A stretch of DNA of 64,000 nucleotides from CANKJK01 sp040081715 (lineage in GTDB: Bacteria; Acidobacteriota; Vicinamibacteria; Vicinamibacterales; UBA2999): the NCBI GenBank assembly GCA_040081715.1, contig JBEBFY010000011.1, positions 53,886-117,885 of the forward strand. The letters are read 5' to 3'. This document shows, piece by piece, positions 26,853 through 36,038 of this stretch. Both the position numbers and the translations under genes were made by a program. Position 1 is the stretch's first letter; every line of letters begins with the position of its first letter. The notes beneath the pieces were generated by a model. That model did not search any database, was not told the origin of the DNA, and was given only the letters and a program-made list of their open reading frames with translations.

Positions 26853-29131
26853 TGCGCGTCCTGGTGGTCGTCCACGGTTTTCCTCCCCTGGCACAGGGGG
26901 GCGCTGAGATCTACGCCCACGAACACGCGCAGGCGATTACCCGGACGTTCGGCGACCAGGTGCATGTGCTCACGCGCGAGCAGGATGTCACACGGCCTGA
27001 GTACGCCGTCCGTACCGAGCGGCGCGACAACCTGACGATCACCTGGGTCAATAACACATTCCGCAGTGTCCGCACCTTCGAGGACTCGTATCGGAACGCG
27101 CCGATCGGGGAGATTGCCGCCCGCCTTGTCGACGAGTACCAGCCGGACGTCGCGCACCTGCACCACCTGACCTGTCTCTCAACGGAGATCGTCCACCTCC
27201 TCGCGGCGCGGGGCATTCCGACCGTGTTCACCCTGCACGATTACTGGCTGATGTGCCATCGCGGGCAGTTGTTCGACGTGCACGGTCAGGTCTGCGCCGG
27301 ACCAGAGCCTTCGGGCTGTCATTCATGCCTGGGCCTCACCGCCGTACCAGCCGTCCCTTCGCGCCTGGTGCCCACGCTCCGATCACTTGAGCGGCGGTTG
27401 CCAGGCCCGATCGGCGCGCAGGGGCGTCGCTGGGCGGCGAAGCTGACCGCCCGCTCGGCAGGGCACGCTGAGCACGACGCCGCGGCTCGACGATTCGCAC
27501 ACATGCAGGATGTCTGCGACCACGTCACCCAGTTTCTTGCGCCGTCACGCAGCATCCGCGATCGGTTCATTCAATTCGGCGTCGATCCCGGGCGCATCTC
27601 GCTGGCGCCCTATGGCTTCGACCACCATCGGTTCGTCCCGGCGAAGCGGATACCATCCCCCCGTCTTCGGCTTGGCTTCCTGGGCAGCCTGATGGTGTCG
27701 AAAGGGCCGCACCTGCTGCTCGAGGCCTACCGGCGGCTGCCCCCTTGCGCCGCAACTGTCGATCTGTTCGGGGCGCACGCGGACTACCACGGCGACACCA
27801 GCTATCGTCATCGGCTCGAGCCGTTGCTGAGCCTGCCAGGCGTCCGCATCCACGGCCCTCGGCCACACGCCGAGGTTCCGGACGCGCTCGCCTCGCTCGA
27901 CGCGCTCGTCGTCACCTCAGTCTGGCCGGAGACGAGCCCGCTGGTGGTCCGCGAAGCCCTCCTGAGTGGCCTGCCGGTTGTCGCCTCCCGCGTTGGCGGC
28001 ATCCCCGAAGTGGTCGCGCATGAACTGAACGGCCTCCTGTTCGAGCCGGGCCACGTCGACGACCTCTGCCACATGCTGACGCGCCTCCTCAACGAGCCCG
28101 GGCTTCTCCACACGCTCGCCGCCGGGGCGATCGCGACGTCGATCCGCACCCTCGAGAACGACGTCGCAGCCACCCGGTCGCTGTACCGATCGCTTGTGGA
28201 TTCCCGGCCAGCGGTGCGCCGGCCTCAATCCCGACTGGCGGCGGTGGTCTTGAACTACCGCACCGCAGACGACACGGTCCTGGCGGTGTCGTCGCTCGCC
28301 GCCTCAGATCGATGTCCCGACCAGATCGTCGTGGTCGATAACGATGTCTCCACGGAGTGCCAGCCACGCCTGTCGCGATTTGGCGCCCTGGTCACGTACC
28401 TGCACACCGGCCGCAACCTCGGCTTCTCCGGAGGCATGAACGTCGGCATCCGTGCGGCACTGGACTCCGGCGCGGAGCGCGTGCTGCTGGTGAACAGCGA
28501 CGTCGTGCTGGCGCCCGACTGCCTGGAGCGCCTTGACGACGCGCTCGCACCGGGCCGCGGCGGGATCGCGGGCCCCCTGGTCGTGTCGCGCTCGATGCCG
28601 GACGTCGTGGCATCGGCCGGGATCGACTACAACCCTCGATCCGGACGCATGCGTCATCGAGACTTCGGCGCGAGCGTCACAGATCATGCCCGCACGAGCG
28701 GGGAACGGGCGGCCGTCAGCGGCTGTCTGATGCTCATCACACGCGACGTATTCGATCGCATCGGCTTGCTCGACGAGCGCTACTTCTTCTCGTTCGAGGA
28801 AATCGACTTCTGCCTGCGCGCGCGGAAAGCGGGCTTCCCGACGCAGATTGTGGCGGGCGCTGTGGCCTACCATGAAGGCGGCCGGGCGATTGGCGTGACC
28901 TCTCCGCGACGGCTCTACTTCGCGGCTCGAAACCACCTGCTGATGGCCAGTGCGATCGGGGCAACGGACGACGCAGTCACCCGCGCCTGCCGGACGATGC
29001 ACATCGCCGCGCTGTGCATGGCGCACGCGGCGCGATCGTCGGGCGGCTCACTGCTCGCCAGGCTCGTCGCCACCGCGCGGGGCATTCGCGATCATGCCAG
29101 AGGCCGCTACGGACCAGACTCGTCCGTGTGA
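26852..29131 (+). CDS. Bifunctional glycosyltransferase, GT4-GT2 fusion
   Basis: 759 residues. Residues 1 to ~445 are a GT-B enzyme (VVHGFPPLAQGGAEIYAHEH, RLGFLGSLMVSKGPHLLLEA and SVWPETSPLVVREALLSG). Residues from ~460 are a GT2 domain (LAAVVLNYRTADDTVLAVSS, VVVDND, NSDVVLAPDCLERL, FFSFEEIDFCLRARKAGF). The two catalytic units on one chain suggest sequential additions to the same glycan. The 3' end overlaps the convergent DUF2304 gene by 25 bases. Confidence 0.88.
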   Translation: MRVLVVVHGFPPLAQGGAEIYAHEHAQAITRTFGDQVHVLTREQDVTRPEYAVRTERRDNLTITWVNNTFRSVRTFEDSYRNAPIGEIAARLVDEYQPDVAHLHHLTCLSTEIVHLLAARGIPTVFTLHDYWLMCHRGQLFDVHGQVCAGPEPSGCHSCLGLTAVPAVPSRLVPTLRSLERRLPGPIGAQGRRWAAKLTARSAGHAEHDAAARRFAHMQDVCDHVTQFLAPSRSIRDRFIQFGVDPGRISLAPYGFDHHRFVPAKRIPSPRLRLGFLGSLMVSKGPHLLLEAYRRLPPCAATVDLFGAHADYHGDTSYRHRLEPLLSLPGVRIHGPRPHAEVPDALASLDALVVTSVWPETSPLVVREALLSGLPVVASRVGGIPEVVAHELNGLLFEPGHVDDLCHMLTRLLNEPGLLHTLAAGAIATSIRTLENDVAATRSLYRSLVDSRPAVRRPQSRLAAVVLNYRTADDTVLAVSSLAASDRCPDQIVVVDNDVSTECQPRLSRFGALVTYLHTGRNLGFSGGMNVGIRAALDSGAERVLLVNSDVVLAPDCLERLDDALAPGRGGIAGPLVVSRSMPDVVASAGIDYNPRSGRMRHRDFGASVTDHARTSGERAAVSGCLMLITRDVFDRIGLLDERYFFSFEEIDFCLRARKAGFPTQIVAGAVAYHEGGRAIGVTSPRRLYFAARNHLLMASAIGATDDAVTRACRTMHIAALCMAHAARSSGGSLLARLVATARGIRDHARGRYGPDSSV

Positions 29132-29514
29132 CGCTGGCCGGGTTCGCCGTCGGACCGTTCTCGCACCTCCCACCGGAGCTCGCGCAGTTCCGCGGCCAGG
29201 ATGGCACTCTCCTCGGTCAGTCGGTCTATCTGTCGCCGTTGTCTCGAGAGGATCACCGAAATGGAGAGCAAGGCGACGCAGACGATCCCCACCAGCACCA
29301 GCAGGAGCAACGCGGGTGGATAGTAGACACCCATCCACTGCGCGGAAGAATCGATCAGGTCGCGTCGAAGCGAGATGCCAATCAGCACGCTCGCGGAGAC
29401 AATCCAGAGCGCCGAGTACTCTTCGGACAAACGCCGGCGCCGCACCAGCTCGAGAACCAGCAACAGGAGCAGCGCGCTCCCGGCGAAGGCGACGACCTGG
29501 ACCCGGTCAGTCAT
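29107..29514 (-). CDS. DUF2304 membrane protein
   Basis: 135 residues from ATG 29514, which overlaps the upstream GT2 stop by 8 bases. There are two or three membrane helices (FAGSALLLLLVLELV, YPPALLLLVLVGIVCVALL) with the DUF2304 signature EYSALWI between them and a charged coiled-coil tail. DUF2304 proteins are regularly encoded next to a DPM1-like GT2, as here (family knowledge), and are thought to assist membrane-linked sugar transfer. A longer start five codons upstream is possible. Confidence 0.85.
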   Translation of the reverse strand: MTDRVQVVAFAGSALLLLLVLELVRRRRLSEEYSALWIVSASVLIGISLRRDLIDSSAQWMGVYYPPALLLLVLVGIVCVALLSISVILSRQRRQIDRLTEESAILAAELRELRWEVRERSDGEPGQRHTDESGP

Positions 29515-30226
29515 GGCTCTGGCTGACAACCGCGCGGAGCGGCACGATGAGCAGGGCGAGCAGGACGCGTGCGCCGGCTGCGATCAAACGTACTGGGGTC
29601 AAGGAACTGCGGCCGCTGAGACGCGCCTGGGACCGCACCTGGACTTCGACCAGACGCAGGGCATTGCGGCTGAGAAAGAGGTGCAGCTCGGGCTCCGGAT
29701 ACCCGCTCGGATGATGCTCGGCGAGCAGCGTGACGGCGCGCGGGCTCATCGCCCAGAAGCCGGACGTAGGGTCGGTGACGACCCTCTGCGTGAGAACAGA
29801 CAGAACGGCGCCCAGCGTTCGCTGCACCGGCCCTGGCCTGCCCTCGTCACCGGCGTCCATCGAGATGAACCGCGAACCCAGGACGACATCGGCAGCGTCC
29901 ATGTGCAGGGGAAGCAGCAGGCGCGCGATGTCCTGGATGTCGTGCTGCCCATCGGCGTCCAGCCGTACCACGGCCTCGAAGCCAAGGTTGTCCGCATACC
30001 GCAGTCCCGCACGGATGGCGCTGCCGACCCCGCGGCGTTCCGGCCACCGGAGCCAACGGACCTGCAGTCGCCTGAGCAGAGCGACCGTGCCGTCGGTCGA
30101 ACCATCGTCGACAACCAGGATTTCCAGGTCAGGCCGGCGCCGGCGAAGATCGCCGATCACGGCGGGAAGGTTAACCGCCTCGTTGTAGGCAGGAATGAGC
30201 GCGAGCACGCGGGGCCTGGTCGTCAT
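29507..30226 (-). CDS. Glycosyltransferase family 2, dolichyl-phosphate-mannose-synthase-like
   Basis: 239 residues from ATG 30226. VLALIPAYNEAVNLPAVIGD, VVDDGSTDGT, the DxD in VRLDADGQHD and the acceptor motif VLGSRFI followed by TSGFWAMS place it with polyprenyl-phosphate mannosyl/glucosyltransferases of the DPM1 class. It would load a sugar onto a lipid carrier for use outside the cytoplasm, and the partner DUF2304 fits. Starts and stops overlap on both sides. Confidence 0.87.
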   Translation of the reverse strand: MTTRPRVLALIPAYNEAVNLPAVIGDLRRRRPDLEILVVDDGSTDGTVALLRRLQVRWLRWPERRGVGSAIRAGLRYADNLGFEAVVRLDADGQHDIQDIARLLLPLHMDAADVVLGSRFISMDAGDEGRPGPVQRTLGAVLSVLTQRVVTDPTSGFWAMSPRAVTLLAEHHPSGYPEPELHLFLSRNALRLVEVQVRSQARLSGRSSLTPVRLIAAGARVLLALLIVPLRAVVSQSHD

Positions 30227-31263
30227 CGTGTGACGGGCCTGGCCCGCATGCTGTGGCTGGGCCTGAAGGGACGACCCAGGAGCCGCCTGGTCAGCCACAC
30301 AAGGATGGCGGCCACCCACGCAAGATCCCGCGCAAAGTGAACCAGCGGGAACGCAAGCGCGGCGGGGTCGCCGAAACGCCGCCAGGCACGGACGCCGGCG
30401 ACCGTCCGCTCGAGCACGAGTCCCCCCAGAAGCACAGCGCCGAGGGCTCCGATGTCGCGGGCATCTCCGCCAAAGAGTAGTACTACGGCCGCGGCGGCGC
30501 AACACAGGAGGGCCGTTGCCATCACGACAGGGTGGGCCATCATCCCGCGAGGCGATACCGCATCCCCTGTCCATCGCGCCGGGTGCCGAGCCACGACGTC
30601 GATGCGACCGTACCCGAAGCCGTACTGCTGGACAAGGTAGCCCTTCAGTCCTTCACGCCACCGGTGCCGGCTGCGGGCGGCCCGACAGAAGACCAGCCGA
30701 TAGCCACCCGCCTGAAGGCGATAACTCAAGTCGTTGTCGTAGCCGTACCCCAGGGTTTCGTCGAGCAGTCCCACGGCAGCGAGCGCATCGGCGCGATAGG
30801 CGGAATTGCCGGTACACACGTGATCGAGGCACCCCGTGAGGTCGGCGTACCGCTGCTCGAGATCGAGCCCCATGAGCCTGGCAAAGAACGAGGCCCTCGG
30901 ATCCGTCCGGTAGTAGCCCTGAGCTGCTCCAACCTGTGGTTCGTCCAGCGCGGCGACCATCCGAGACATCCAGCCCGGCTCCAGCACGACGTCCTGATCC
31001 ACCTGGCAGATGACAGGCATTGTCGCCGCCCGGATGCCTGCATTGAGCGCGGCCGCGGCCCCGCGGCCATCGCCTCGGACACTGGTGAGCGAGCAGGTGT
31101 CCACGAGCGCCGTCAGCAGTTCTGAGGACCCGTCGCCGCTGTGGTCGTCCACCACAATGATCTCCATCGGGCGCCCATCGCGCTCGGCGACGATCGACGC
31201 CAGCGTCTCGCGGAGGTACGCGGCCCCGTTGTGCACCGGCACCACGAAGCTCACACCCGTCAT
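30223..31263 (-). CDS. Glycosyltransferase family 2 with C-terminal membrane segments
   Basis: 346 residues. Catalytic domain: VSFVVPVHNGAAYLRETLAS, VVDDHSGDGS, the QVDQDVVLEP motif at the DxD position and a product-site segment GYGYDNDLSYRLQAGGY. After ~residue 240 there are two or three hydrophobic helices (VVMATALLCCAAAAVVLLF). It probably works at the inner membrane on a lipid-linked acceptor. It overlaps both neighbours by four bases within the minus-strand set 32468-29107. Confidence 0.85.
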   Translation of the reverse strand: MTGVSFVVPVHNGAAYLRETLASIVAERDGRPMEIIVVDDHSGDGSSELLTALVDTCSLTSVRGDGRGAAAALNAGIRAATMPVICQVDQDVVLEPGWMSRMVAALDEPQVGAAQGYYRTDPRASFFARLMGLDLEQRYADLTGCLDHVCTGNSAYRADALAAVGLLDETLGYGYDNDLSYRLQAGGYRLVFCRAARSRHRWREGLKGYLVQQYGFGYGRIDVVARHPARWTGDAVSPRGMMAHPVVMATALLCCAAAAVVLLFGGDARDIGALGAVLLGGLVLERTVAGVRAWRRFGDPAALAFPLVHFARDLAWVAAILVWLTRRLLGRPFRPSHSMRARPVTR

Positions 31264-32468
31264 CCCGCTGCCACCATGTCCGCGTAGACGTCCTCAAGCT
31301 GGGCGCAGACGACGCTCGGCGCATAGAGACTCCGGACACGTCGGGCCGCTTCGCTGGCGGCCGCCCGCCAGTGAGCCGGCGCGCTCAGCACGTGGGCAAT
31401 CGCCGCGCGCACCGCCTCGACGTCTCCCCGCACGACGAGGCCGCCCCCCGTTGCGGCAATCACTTCCCCACATCCCGAGTCATCCGTCACGACGACAGGC
31501 GTGCCCACGAGCAGCGCCTCCAACGGCACGAGGCCGAAAATCTCATGTTCCGACGGGTAGACGACGACGTCGGCATCGGCGAGCAGCTCCAGCCGTTCCC
31601 GCCCCCGGAGCAGGCCGAGGAAGCGCGTGCGGCCGGCGACGCCGACTTCCCTCGCCACGGCGCGTACGGTTGCTCCAGCGCCCATGTCGTTACCGGCAAT
31701 CACAAGCGCTGCGTCAGGTCGAGCGAGGCCGGCGAAGGCGCGCACCAGCACATCCACCCGTTTGCGCGGCGTCAGTTTGCCCAGGTACACCACCAGCGGG
31801 CCGGACGCGGCCATCCCTGTGCGATACCGGCCGCGCCTCGGCGCTTCAACGAACTCGTCCAGCTCGACAGGGTTCGGCACGACGCGGATGCGGCCCGGGG
31901 CGACCCCCATCTCGGTCAACTGCCGTCGTTCGATGTCGGTGACGGCAAGCACCCGTGCCGCTCGATGCATCACGCGGCGGCCAAGCACCAGATCGAACAC
32001 CCACTTGGCCGCCTGCCGCTGCTCGATATTCGGGGCGGTGCCGTTCGGCGCGAGCACGTAGGGCACCCCTGCCCTGTTCAGATGGCGCGCAGCAATGGCG
32101 CCGGGGATGTTGCGACAGGCGTGCAGGTGCGCGACGTCGAAGGACGCCGCGTGCCGGCGCAAGAACCGTCCCAGCCCGACGGGTAGAAAACACTGATAGT
32201 GGTACGCGAGATGGTTTGAGATGTTCGGAAACACGCGGACCACGACGTTGTCAGGCGCGCGATGGGGCGGCGGCTCCTGCCGGCCATGGGCGCCAGAGTC
32301 CCCTTGCAGGCGGCGGTCGGCGTCGCAGGCATCCGTCGTGCAGATGGTCACGCTGTGGCCCCGCGCCGAGAGGCCGCGCGCGAGTGCGTCCGAGAGTCTC
32401 GGTATGCCGCCGTACGCCCACGCATCCGCCGCATACGGCGTCACGTGCAGCACGCGCAGACCTTGCAT
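31260..32468 (-). CDS. Glycosyltransferase family 4
   Basis: 402 residues from ATG 32468. GT-B features: LRVLHVTPYAADAWAYGGIP, PLVVYLGKLTPRKRVDVLVR and the EX7E-type site SEHEIFGLVPLEALLVGTPV. The frame runs ~150 codons further upstream, but only through sequence antisense to the divergent TMTC-like gene, so the ATG at 32468 is chosen. It heads the minus-strand glycosyltransferase operon, with just 21 bases to the divergent gene. Confidence 0.88.
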   Translation of the reverse strand: MQGLRVLHVTPYAADAWAYGGIPRLSDALARGLSARGHSVTICTTDACDADRRLQGDSGAHGRQEPPPHRAPDNVVVRVFPNISNHLAYHYQCFLPVGLGRFLRRHAASFDVAHLHACRNIPGAIAARHLNRAGVPYVLAPNGTAPNIEQRQAAKWVFDLVLGRRVMHRAARVLAVTDIERRQLTEMGVAPGRIRVVPNPVELDEFVEAPRRGRYRTGMAASGPLVVYLGKLTPRKRVDVLVRAFAGLARPDAALVIAGNDMGAGATVRAVAREVGVAGRTRFLGLLRGRERLELLADADVVVYPSEHEIFGLVPLEALLVGTPVVVTDDSGCGEVIAATGGGLVVRGDVEAVRAAIAHVLSAPAHWRAAASEAARRVRSLYAPSVVCAQLEDVYADMVAAG

Positions 32469-32489
32469 ACAATCATTTAAGCACTCCTC

Positions 32490-34067
32490 ATGCGATCTGT
32501 GGGCACTCATCTGGCGCGCACCGCGCCGGGCCGCCGTCTTCTCCTGGCGTGCCTGGCCGGGTGTGCCGCGCTCGTCGCGGTGGTGCTCTACCTGAATGCA
32601 CTGGACAACCCGTTCGTCTACGACGACTACCGCCTGATTGTCGAGAACGCGTCGATCCTGCATCCGTCGGACATCCAGACAATCCTGATCCGGGACAGCA
32701 CCCGCCCGGTCGTGAACCTCTCGTACGCGATCGACACGGCCCTCTGGGGCGGAAACCCATTCGGCTACCACCTGACGAATGTCCTGCTGCATGCGGTCAA
32801 CGTTCTGCTGGTGTTCTGGGTAGCGCTCCTGGCCTCCGACGATCGAGCACGCCAGCCGCGTCAGTCCGTGGCGGCCTCGGCCTCGCCGGCCGTCGTGGCG
32901 ATGTCGACGGCGCTGCTCTTCGCCGCGCACCCGATGCTGACCCAGGCCGTCGGGTACATCAGCGGCCGGTCGGAAGTGGCGTATGGCTGCTTCTTCCTGC
33001 TTGCCTTCCTCGCGGGCAGGCGCTGGATGCTCGGTGGCGGCCGGTGGTGGTGGGCCACCTGCGTGGCGCTCTGGCTCGTCGCCGTGCTGACCAAGGAGTC
33101 GGCGGCGATGCTGCCGTTCGTGCTGCTCGCCTACGACTGGTTCGTACTCGATGCGGATTCGGGCGAGCGACGACGGCGGTTCCTGCGGTTGGCGCTGCCG
33201 CTTCTATCGCTGACCCTGCTGGCCGGTGTCAGCCGCATCGCCATCCTGCAGCTTGTCGAATATCACGGAACGGTCACGGACTGGCGATTCATGCTGGTGG
33301 CGGTCGACGTGTTCTGGCGCTATCTGGGCATGTTCGCGGTGCCGGTGGACCAGGCCATCTTCCATGCGGTCCCCATGGTGAGCAGCCCGTTTGCTCCACG
33401 CGCGCTGGCCGGCATGCTGGGCCTCGTGGCGTTTCTCGGAGCGGTCTGGGGCCTCCGCCGCGTGCACAGCCTTCTCGCGTTCGGACTGTTGTGGTTCCTC
33501 GTGATCCAGATCCCCTCGAGCGTCCTGTTCACCCTCGGCATCGGCGAGCCCATGGCGGAACACCGCGCATACGTCGCCGCGATTGGCCTGTTCCTGACAT
33601 GGGGCACCGCCTTTGCGATGCTCTGGAGCCGCGCGTCGACACGGCCGTGGGGACGGGCCATCGTGTGCGCCGCGGGCGTGTTGTTTGTCGGCCAGATGGG
33701 CCTCAAAACGATGGTGCGCAATGCGATCTGGGGCGACCCGGTCCTGCTCTCTCGCGAAGCCATTGGTCTGGCTCCCGAGCACTGGGTGCCTCGGCTACTG
33801 CTCGCCGAGGCGTTGCGCCACACCGGGCGGTGCGGAGAAGCCATTCCGGAGTACCGGGCGGCGATCTCCGCCAGACCCCAGGAAGAGTTTCCCTACACCA
33901 AGCTGGCGGGCTGCCTGATCGAGGAGCGCCGGCTCGACGAAGCCGAGACTGCGCTGTTGCAGTTGCGGACGATCAATCCGGAATCTCGGGACGCATCGAT
34001 GGTGCTTGGAATCGTAGCCACGCTGAAGCGAGGACAGGTTGAGTCAGCCACCGCTGGTCGTCCGTAG
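32490..34067 (+). CDS. Polytopic membrane protein with TPRs (TMTC/DUF1736-like)
   Basis: 525 residues. About ten membrane helices start with a loop containing NPFVYDDYRLIVEN, where the Asp pair matches the catalytic first loop of GT-C mannosyltransferases, and continue through FGYHLTNVLLHAVNVLL and AAHPMLTQAVGYISGRSE. The soluble C terminus (~430-520) is TPR-like (EHWVPRLLLAEALRHTGRC). Eukaryotic TMTC proteins are O-mannosyltransferases of similar layout; here a lipid-linked sugar transfer outside the inner membrane is likely but unproven. Confidence 0.8.
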   Translation: MRSVGTHLARTAPGRRLLLACLAGCAALVAVVLYLNALDNPFVYDDYRLIVENASILHPSDIQTILIRDSTRPVVNLSYAIDTALWGGNPFGYHLTNVLLHAVNVLLVFWVALLASDDRARQPRQSVAASASPAVVAMSTALLFAAHPMLTQAVGYISGRSEVAYGCFFLLAFLAGRRWMLGGGRWWWATCVALWLVAVLTKESAAMLPFVLLAYDWFVLDADSGERRRRFLRLALPLLSLTLLAGVSRIAILQLVEYHGTVTDWRFMLVAVDVFWRYLGMFAVPVDQAIFHAVPMVSSPFAPRALAGMLGLVAFLGAVWGLRRVHSLLAFGLLWFLVIQIPSSVLFTLGIGEPMAEHRAYVAAIGLFLTWGTAFAMLWSRASTRPWGRAIVCAAGVLFVGQMGLKTMVRNAIWGDPVLLSREAIGLAPEHWVPRLLLAEALRHTGRCGEAIPEYRAAISARPQEEFPYTKLAGCLIEERRLDEAETALLQLRTINPESRDASMVLGIVATLKRGQVESATAGRP

Positions 34068-34884
34068 GCAACCGGTCGTGGCCGCCACAGCCGAAGCAGA
34101 CGCGCCACCGGGCGCGTTGCCGGCGCCCGAGACGTCGAACCGGCTCGGTCTCGCGTGGACGCTCGTGAGGACCGACTTCAAGGCGCGGTACCACGGAACG
34201 TTCAGCGGATTTGCGTGGGCGCTGCTCAAGCCGACCGGCGTCTTCCTCGTCCTGATGACCGTCTTCTCATTCCTCTTTCCGGACCCTGGCTACAAGATGC
34301 AGCTGGTCGTGGGGCTCTTCCTCTGGGACTTCTTCGCCGAAGGGACCAAGGTTGGCCTGGCCTCCCTTCACGCGAAGGCATTCCTGTTCCAGAAGATGCG
34401 GGTGCCGCTCTGGATTGTGGTGCTGGCCTCACTCTCGAACCCGCTCATCACCCTCGCGGTGTTCGGCGTCGCCATCGTCGGCTTTTTGAGCCTCGCTGGA
34501 CACCCCCCTTCGATTGCGGCGCTGGGGCTGTTTTCCGTGTACTGCCTGGCGCTGACGCTGCTTGTGCTGGGATTCTCGCTGGCCACCAGCGTGCTGTTCC
34601 TCAAGTACCGGGACCTGAATCAGGTCTGGGACGTGTTGATCCAGGCCGGGTTCTTCATCGCCCCGATCATCTATCCGCTCGGCATCGTGCCCGAGCGCCT
34701 GCACTTCTACTTCTACCTGTGGCCGCCGACCGCCGTGATCCAGTTCTCGCGGGCCGTCCTCATCGGCGATGGCGTTCCGAGCTTGACGGCACACGTCTAC
34801 CTCGCGATCGAGGTTCTTCTCGCCCTGGGTTGCGGCGCAGCCGTGTTGAGACGCTACGGCCCTCGAGCCGCGGAGTGGGTGTGA
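34039..34884 (+). CDS. wzm: ABC-2 polysaccharide export permease (Wzm-like)
   Basis: 281 residues if begun at TTG 34039 (AGGACAGG just upstream); a GTG at 34078 is an alternative. DFKARYHGTFSGFAWALLKP is the amphipathic entry helix typical of O-antigen permeases, followed by six membrane helices. Paired with the ATPase 19 bases downstream it would export a finished lipid-linked glycan across the inner membrane. The start overlaps the preceding gene by 29 bases. Confidence 0.88.
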   Translation: MSQPPLVVRRQPVVAATAEADAPPGALPAPETSNRLGLAWTLVRTDFKARYHGTFSGFAWALLKPTGVFLVLMTVFSFLFPDPGYKMQLVVGLFLWDFFAEGTKVGLASLHAKAFLFQKMRVPLWIVVLASLSNPLITLAVFGVAIVGFLSLAGHPPSIAALGLFSVYCLALTLLVLGFSLATSVLFLKYRDLNQVWDVLIQAGFFIAPIIYPLGIVPERLHFYFYLWPPTAVIQFSRAVLIGDGVPSLTAHVYLAIEVLLALGCGAAVLRRYGPRAAEWV

Positions 34885-34903
34885 CCGCGCACCCGACACA
34901 GCC

Positions 34904-35638
34904 ATGACACTGGTCGAACTCGACGGCGTGTCGAAGGGGTTCTGGATCCCGGACGAGCACCGGGACACCATTCGCGAGCACGTCTTTGCGGCGTTCAGAC
35001 CGCGTCCACTTCGCCGCCTCCAGGTGCTCAACGGCGTGTCGCTCACGCTGCGCCGGGGAGAGGCCCTGGGGATTATGGGGGCGAACGGCTGCGGCAAGAG
35101 CACGCTGCTCAAAATCATCTGCGGCATCTATGTAGCCGACGCCGGCCGTGTGGAGACACGCGCGACGATCACCCCGATTCTCGACCTTGGCATTGGATGG
35201 AATCCTGAACTGGACGCAGTGGACAACATCTATCTGATCGGGGCCCTGATGGGGATGTCGCTCAGGCAGTTGCGGCGCGGCATCGACGAGATCCTGGCCT
35301 TTGCCGAGCTTCAGCCGTTTGCGCGCATGCACGTGAAGCACTACTCGAGCGGGATGGCATCCCGTCTGGCCTACGCCGTCGCGTTTCAGGCCGTGCGGGA
35401 AGTGCTGGTGCTCGACGAGATTCTTGCGGTGGGCGACGCCGGATTCAAGCAACGCTGCGAAGAACGCTACCGGGAGTTGCGAAAGGCCGGGCACACCATG
35501 CTGGTCGTCAGCCACAATCCCGACCTCATTGCCAGCTTCTGCGATCGGGCCCTTCTGCTCGAACAGGGGCAGGTGGTACTGGATGGTCCGCCGGCAGACG
35601 TGGCGCGTCAGTATCTGTCTCGCTTGACGCACGCGTGA
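34904..35638 (+). CDS. wzt: Polysaccharide export ABC ATPase (Wzt-like, short form)
   Basis: 244 residues. Walker A GANGCGKST, a Q-loop region, the signature YSSGMASRL, Walker B VLVLDEILAVGD and the H-loop VVSHNP are present. The long insert between strand 1 and Walker A (DEHRDTIREHVFAAFRPR) is typical of O-antigen ATPases. The C-terminal carbohydrate-binding domain found in many Wzt proteins is absent, so chain termination is probably not sensed by this subunit. It powers the adjacent permease. Confidence 0.9.
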   Translation: MTLVELDGVSKGFWIPDEHRDTIREHVFAAFRPRPLRRLQVLNGVSLTLRRGEALGIMGANGCGKSTLLKIICGIYVADAGRVETRATITPILDLGIGWNPELDAVDNIYLIGALMGMSLRQLRRGIDEILAFAELQPFARMHVKHYSSGMASRLAYAVAFQAVREVLVLDEILAVGDAGFKQRCEERYRELRKAGHTMLVVSHNPDLIASFCDRALLLEQGQVVLDGPPADVARQYLSRLTHA

Positions 35639-35729
35639 TGACGCGTCGCCGGCCATTCTCCTGTGTCTTGAAGCCGGCTAGCGCCGGGTCGCCTGCGCGG
35701 TGTAACCGACGCCCGCGTACAATTGCGCC

Positions 35730-36035
35730 ATGAAAGAGGTCGGCGGCGCAAAAGGCCAGGTGCCCAGCCATCTCCGCCTGCTGTTCTGGGACACGGACAT
35801 CACGACCTGGGATCCAGCAGCCTATCCGGTCTACGTGATTGAGCGAGTATTGGAGCGTGGCGACACGGCTGCCGTCGAGTGGATGCGCGAAGCGTTCACC
35901 GCCGAGCAAGTGGTGGCCACGCTGAGGTCCGCCCGGAACCTCACGCCGCGCTCCGCCAACTACTGGGCGCTCCGCTACGGCGTCCGGCGCGCCGATGTCG
36001 CCGCCTTCCGCGACGCGCGAGCCACGGCACTGTAG
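35730..36035 (+). CDS. Putative antitoxin (DUF6922-like) of an AbiEii system
   Basis: 101 residues. LRLLFWDTDITTWDPAAYPV and YVIERVLERGDTAAVEWMRE followed by LTPRSANYWALRYGV match small proteins usually encoded directly before AbiEii-type nucleotidyltransferases. Only three bases separate it from the toxin gene. It is assigned as antitoxin from the pair's organisation; how it neutralises the toxin is unknown. Confidence 0.7.
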   Translation: MKEVGGAKGQVPSHLRLLFWDTDITTWDPAAYPVYVIERVLERGDTAAVEWMREAFTAEQVVATLRSARNLTPRSANYWALRYGVRRADVAAFRDARATAL

Positions 36036-36038
36036 ACC

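Noticed and set aside
31260..32930. Extended N terminus of the GT4 protein up to 32930
   Set aside because: The extra 154 codons are antisense to the TMTC-like gene and do not resemble the family.
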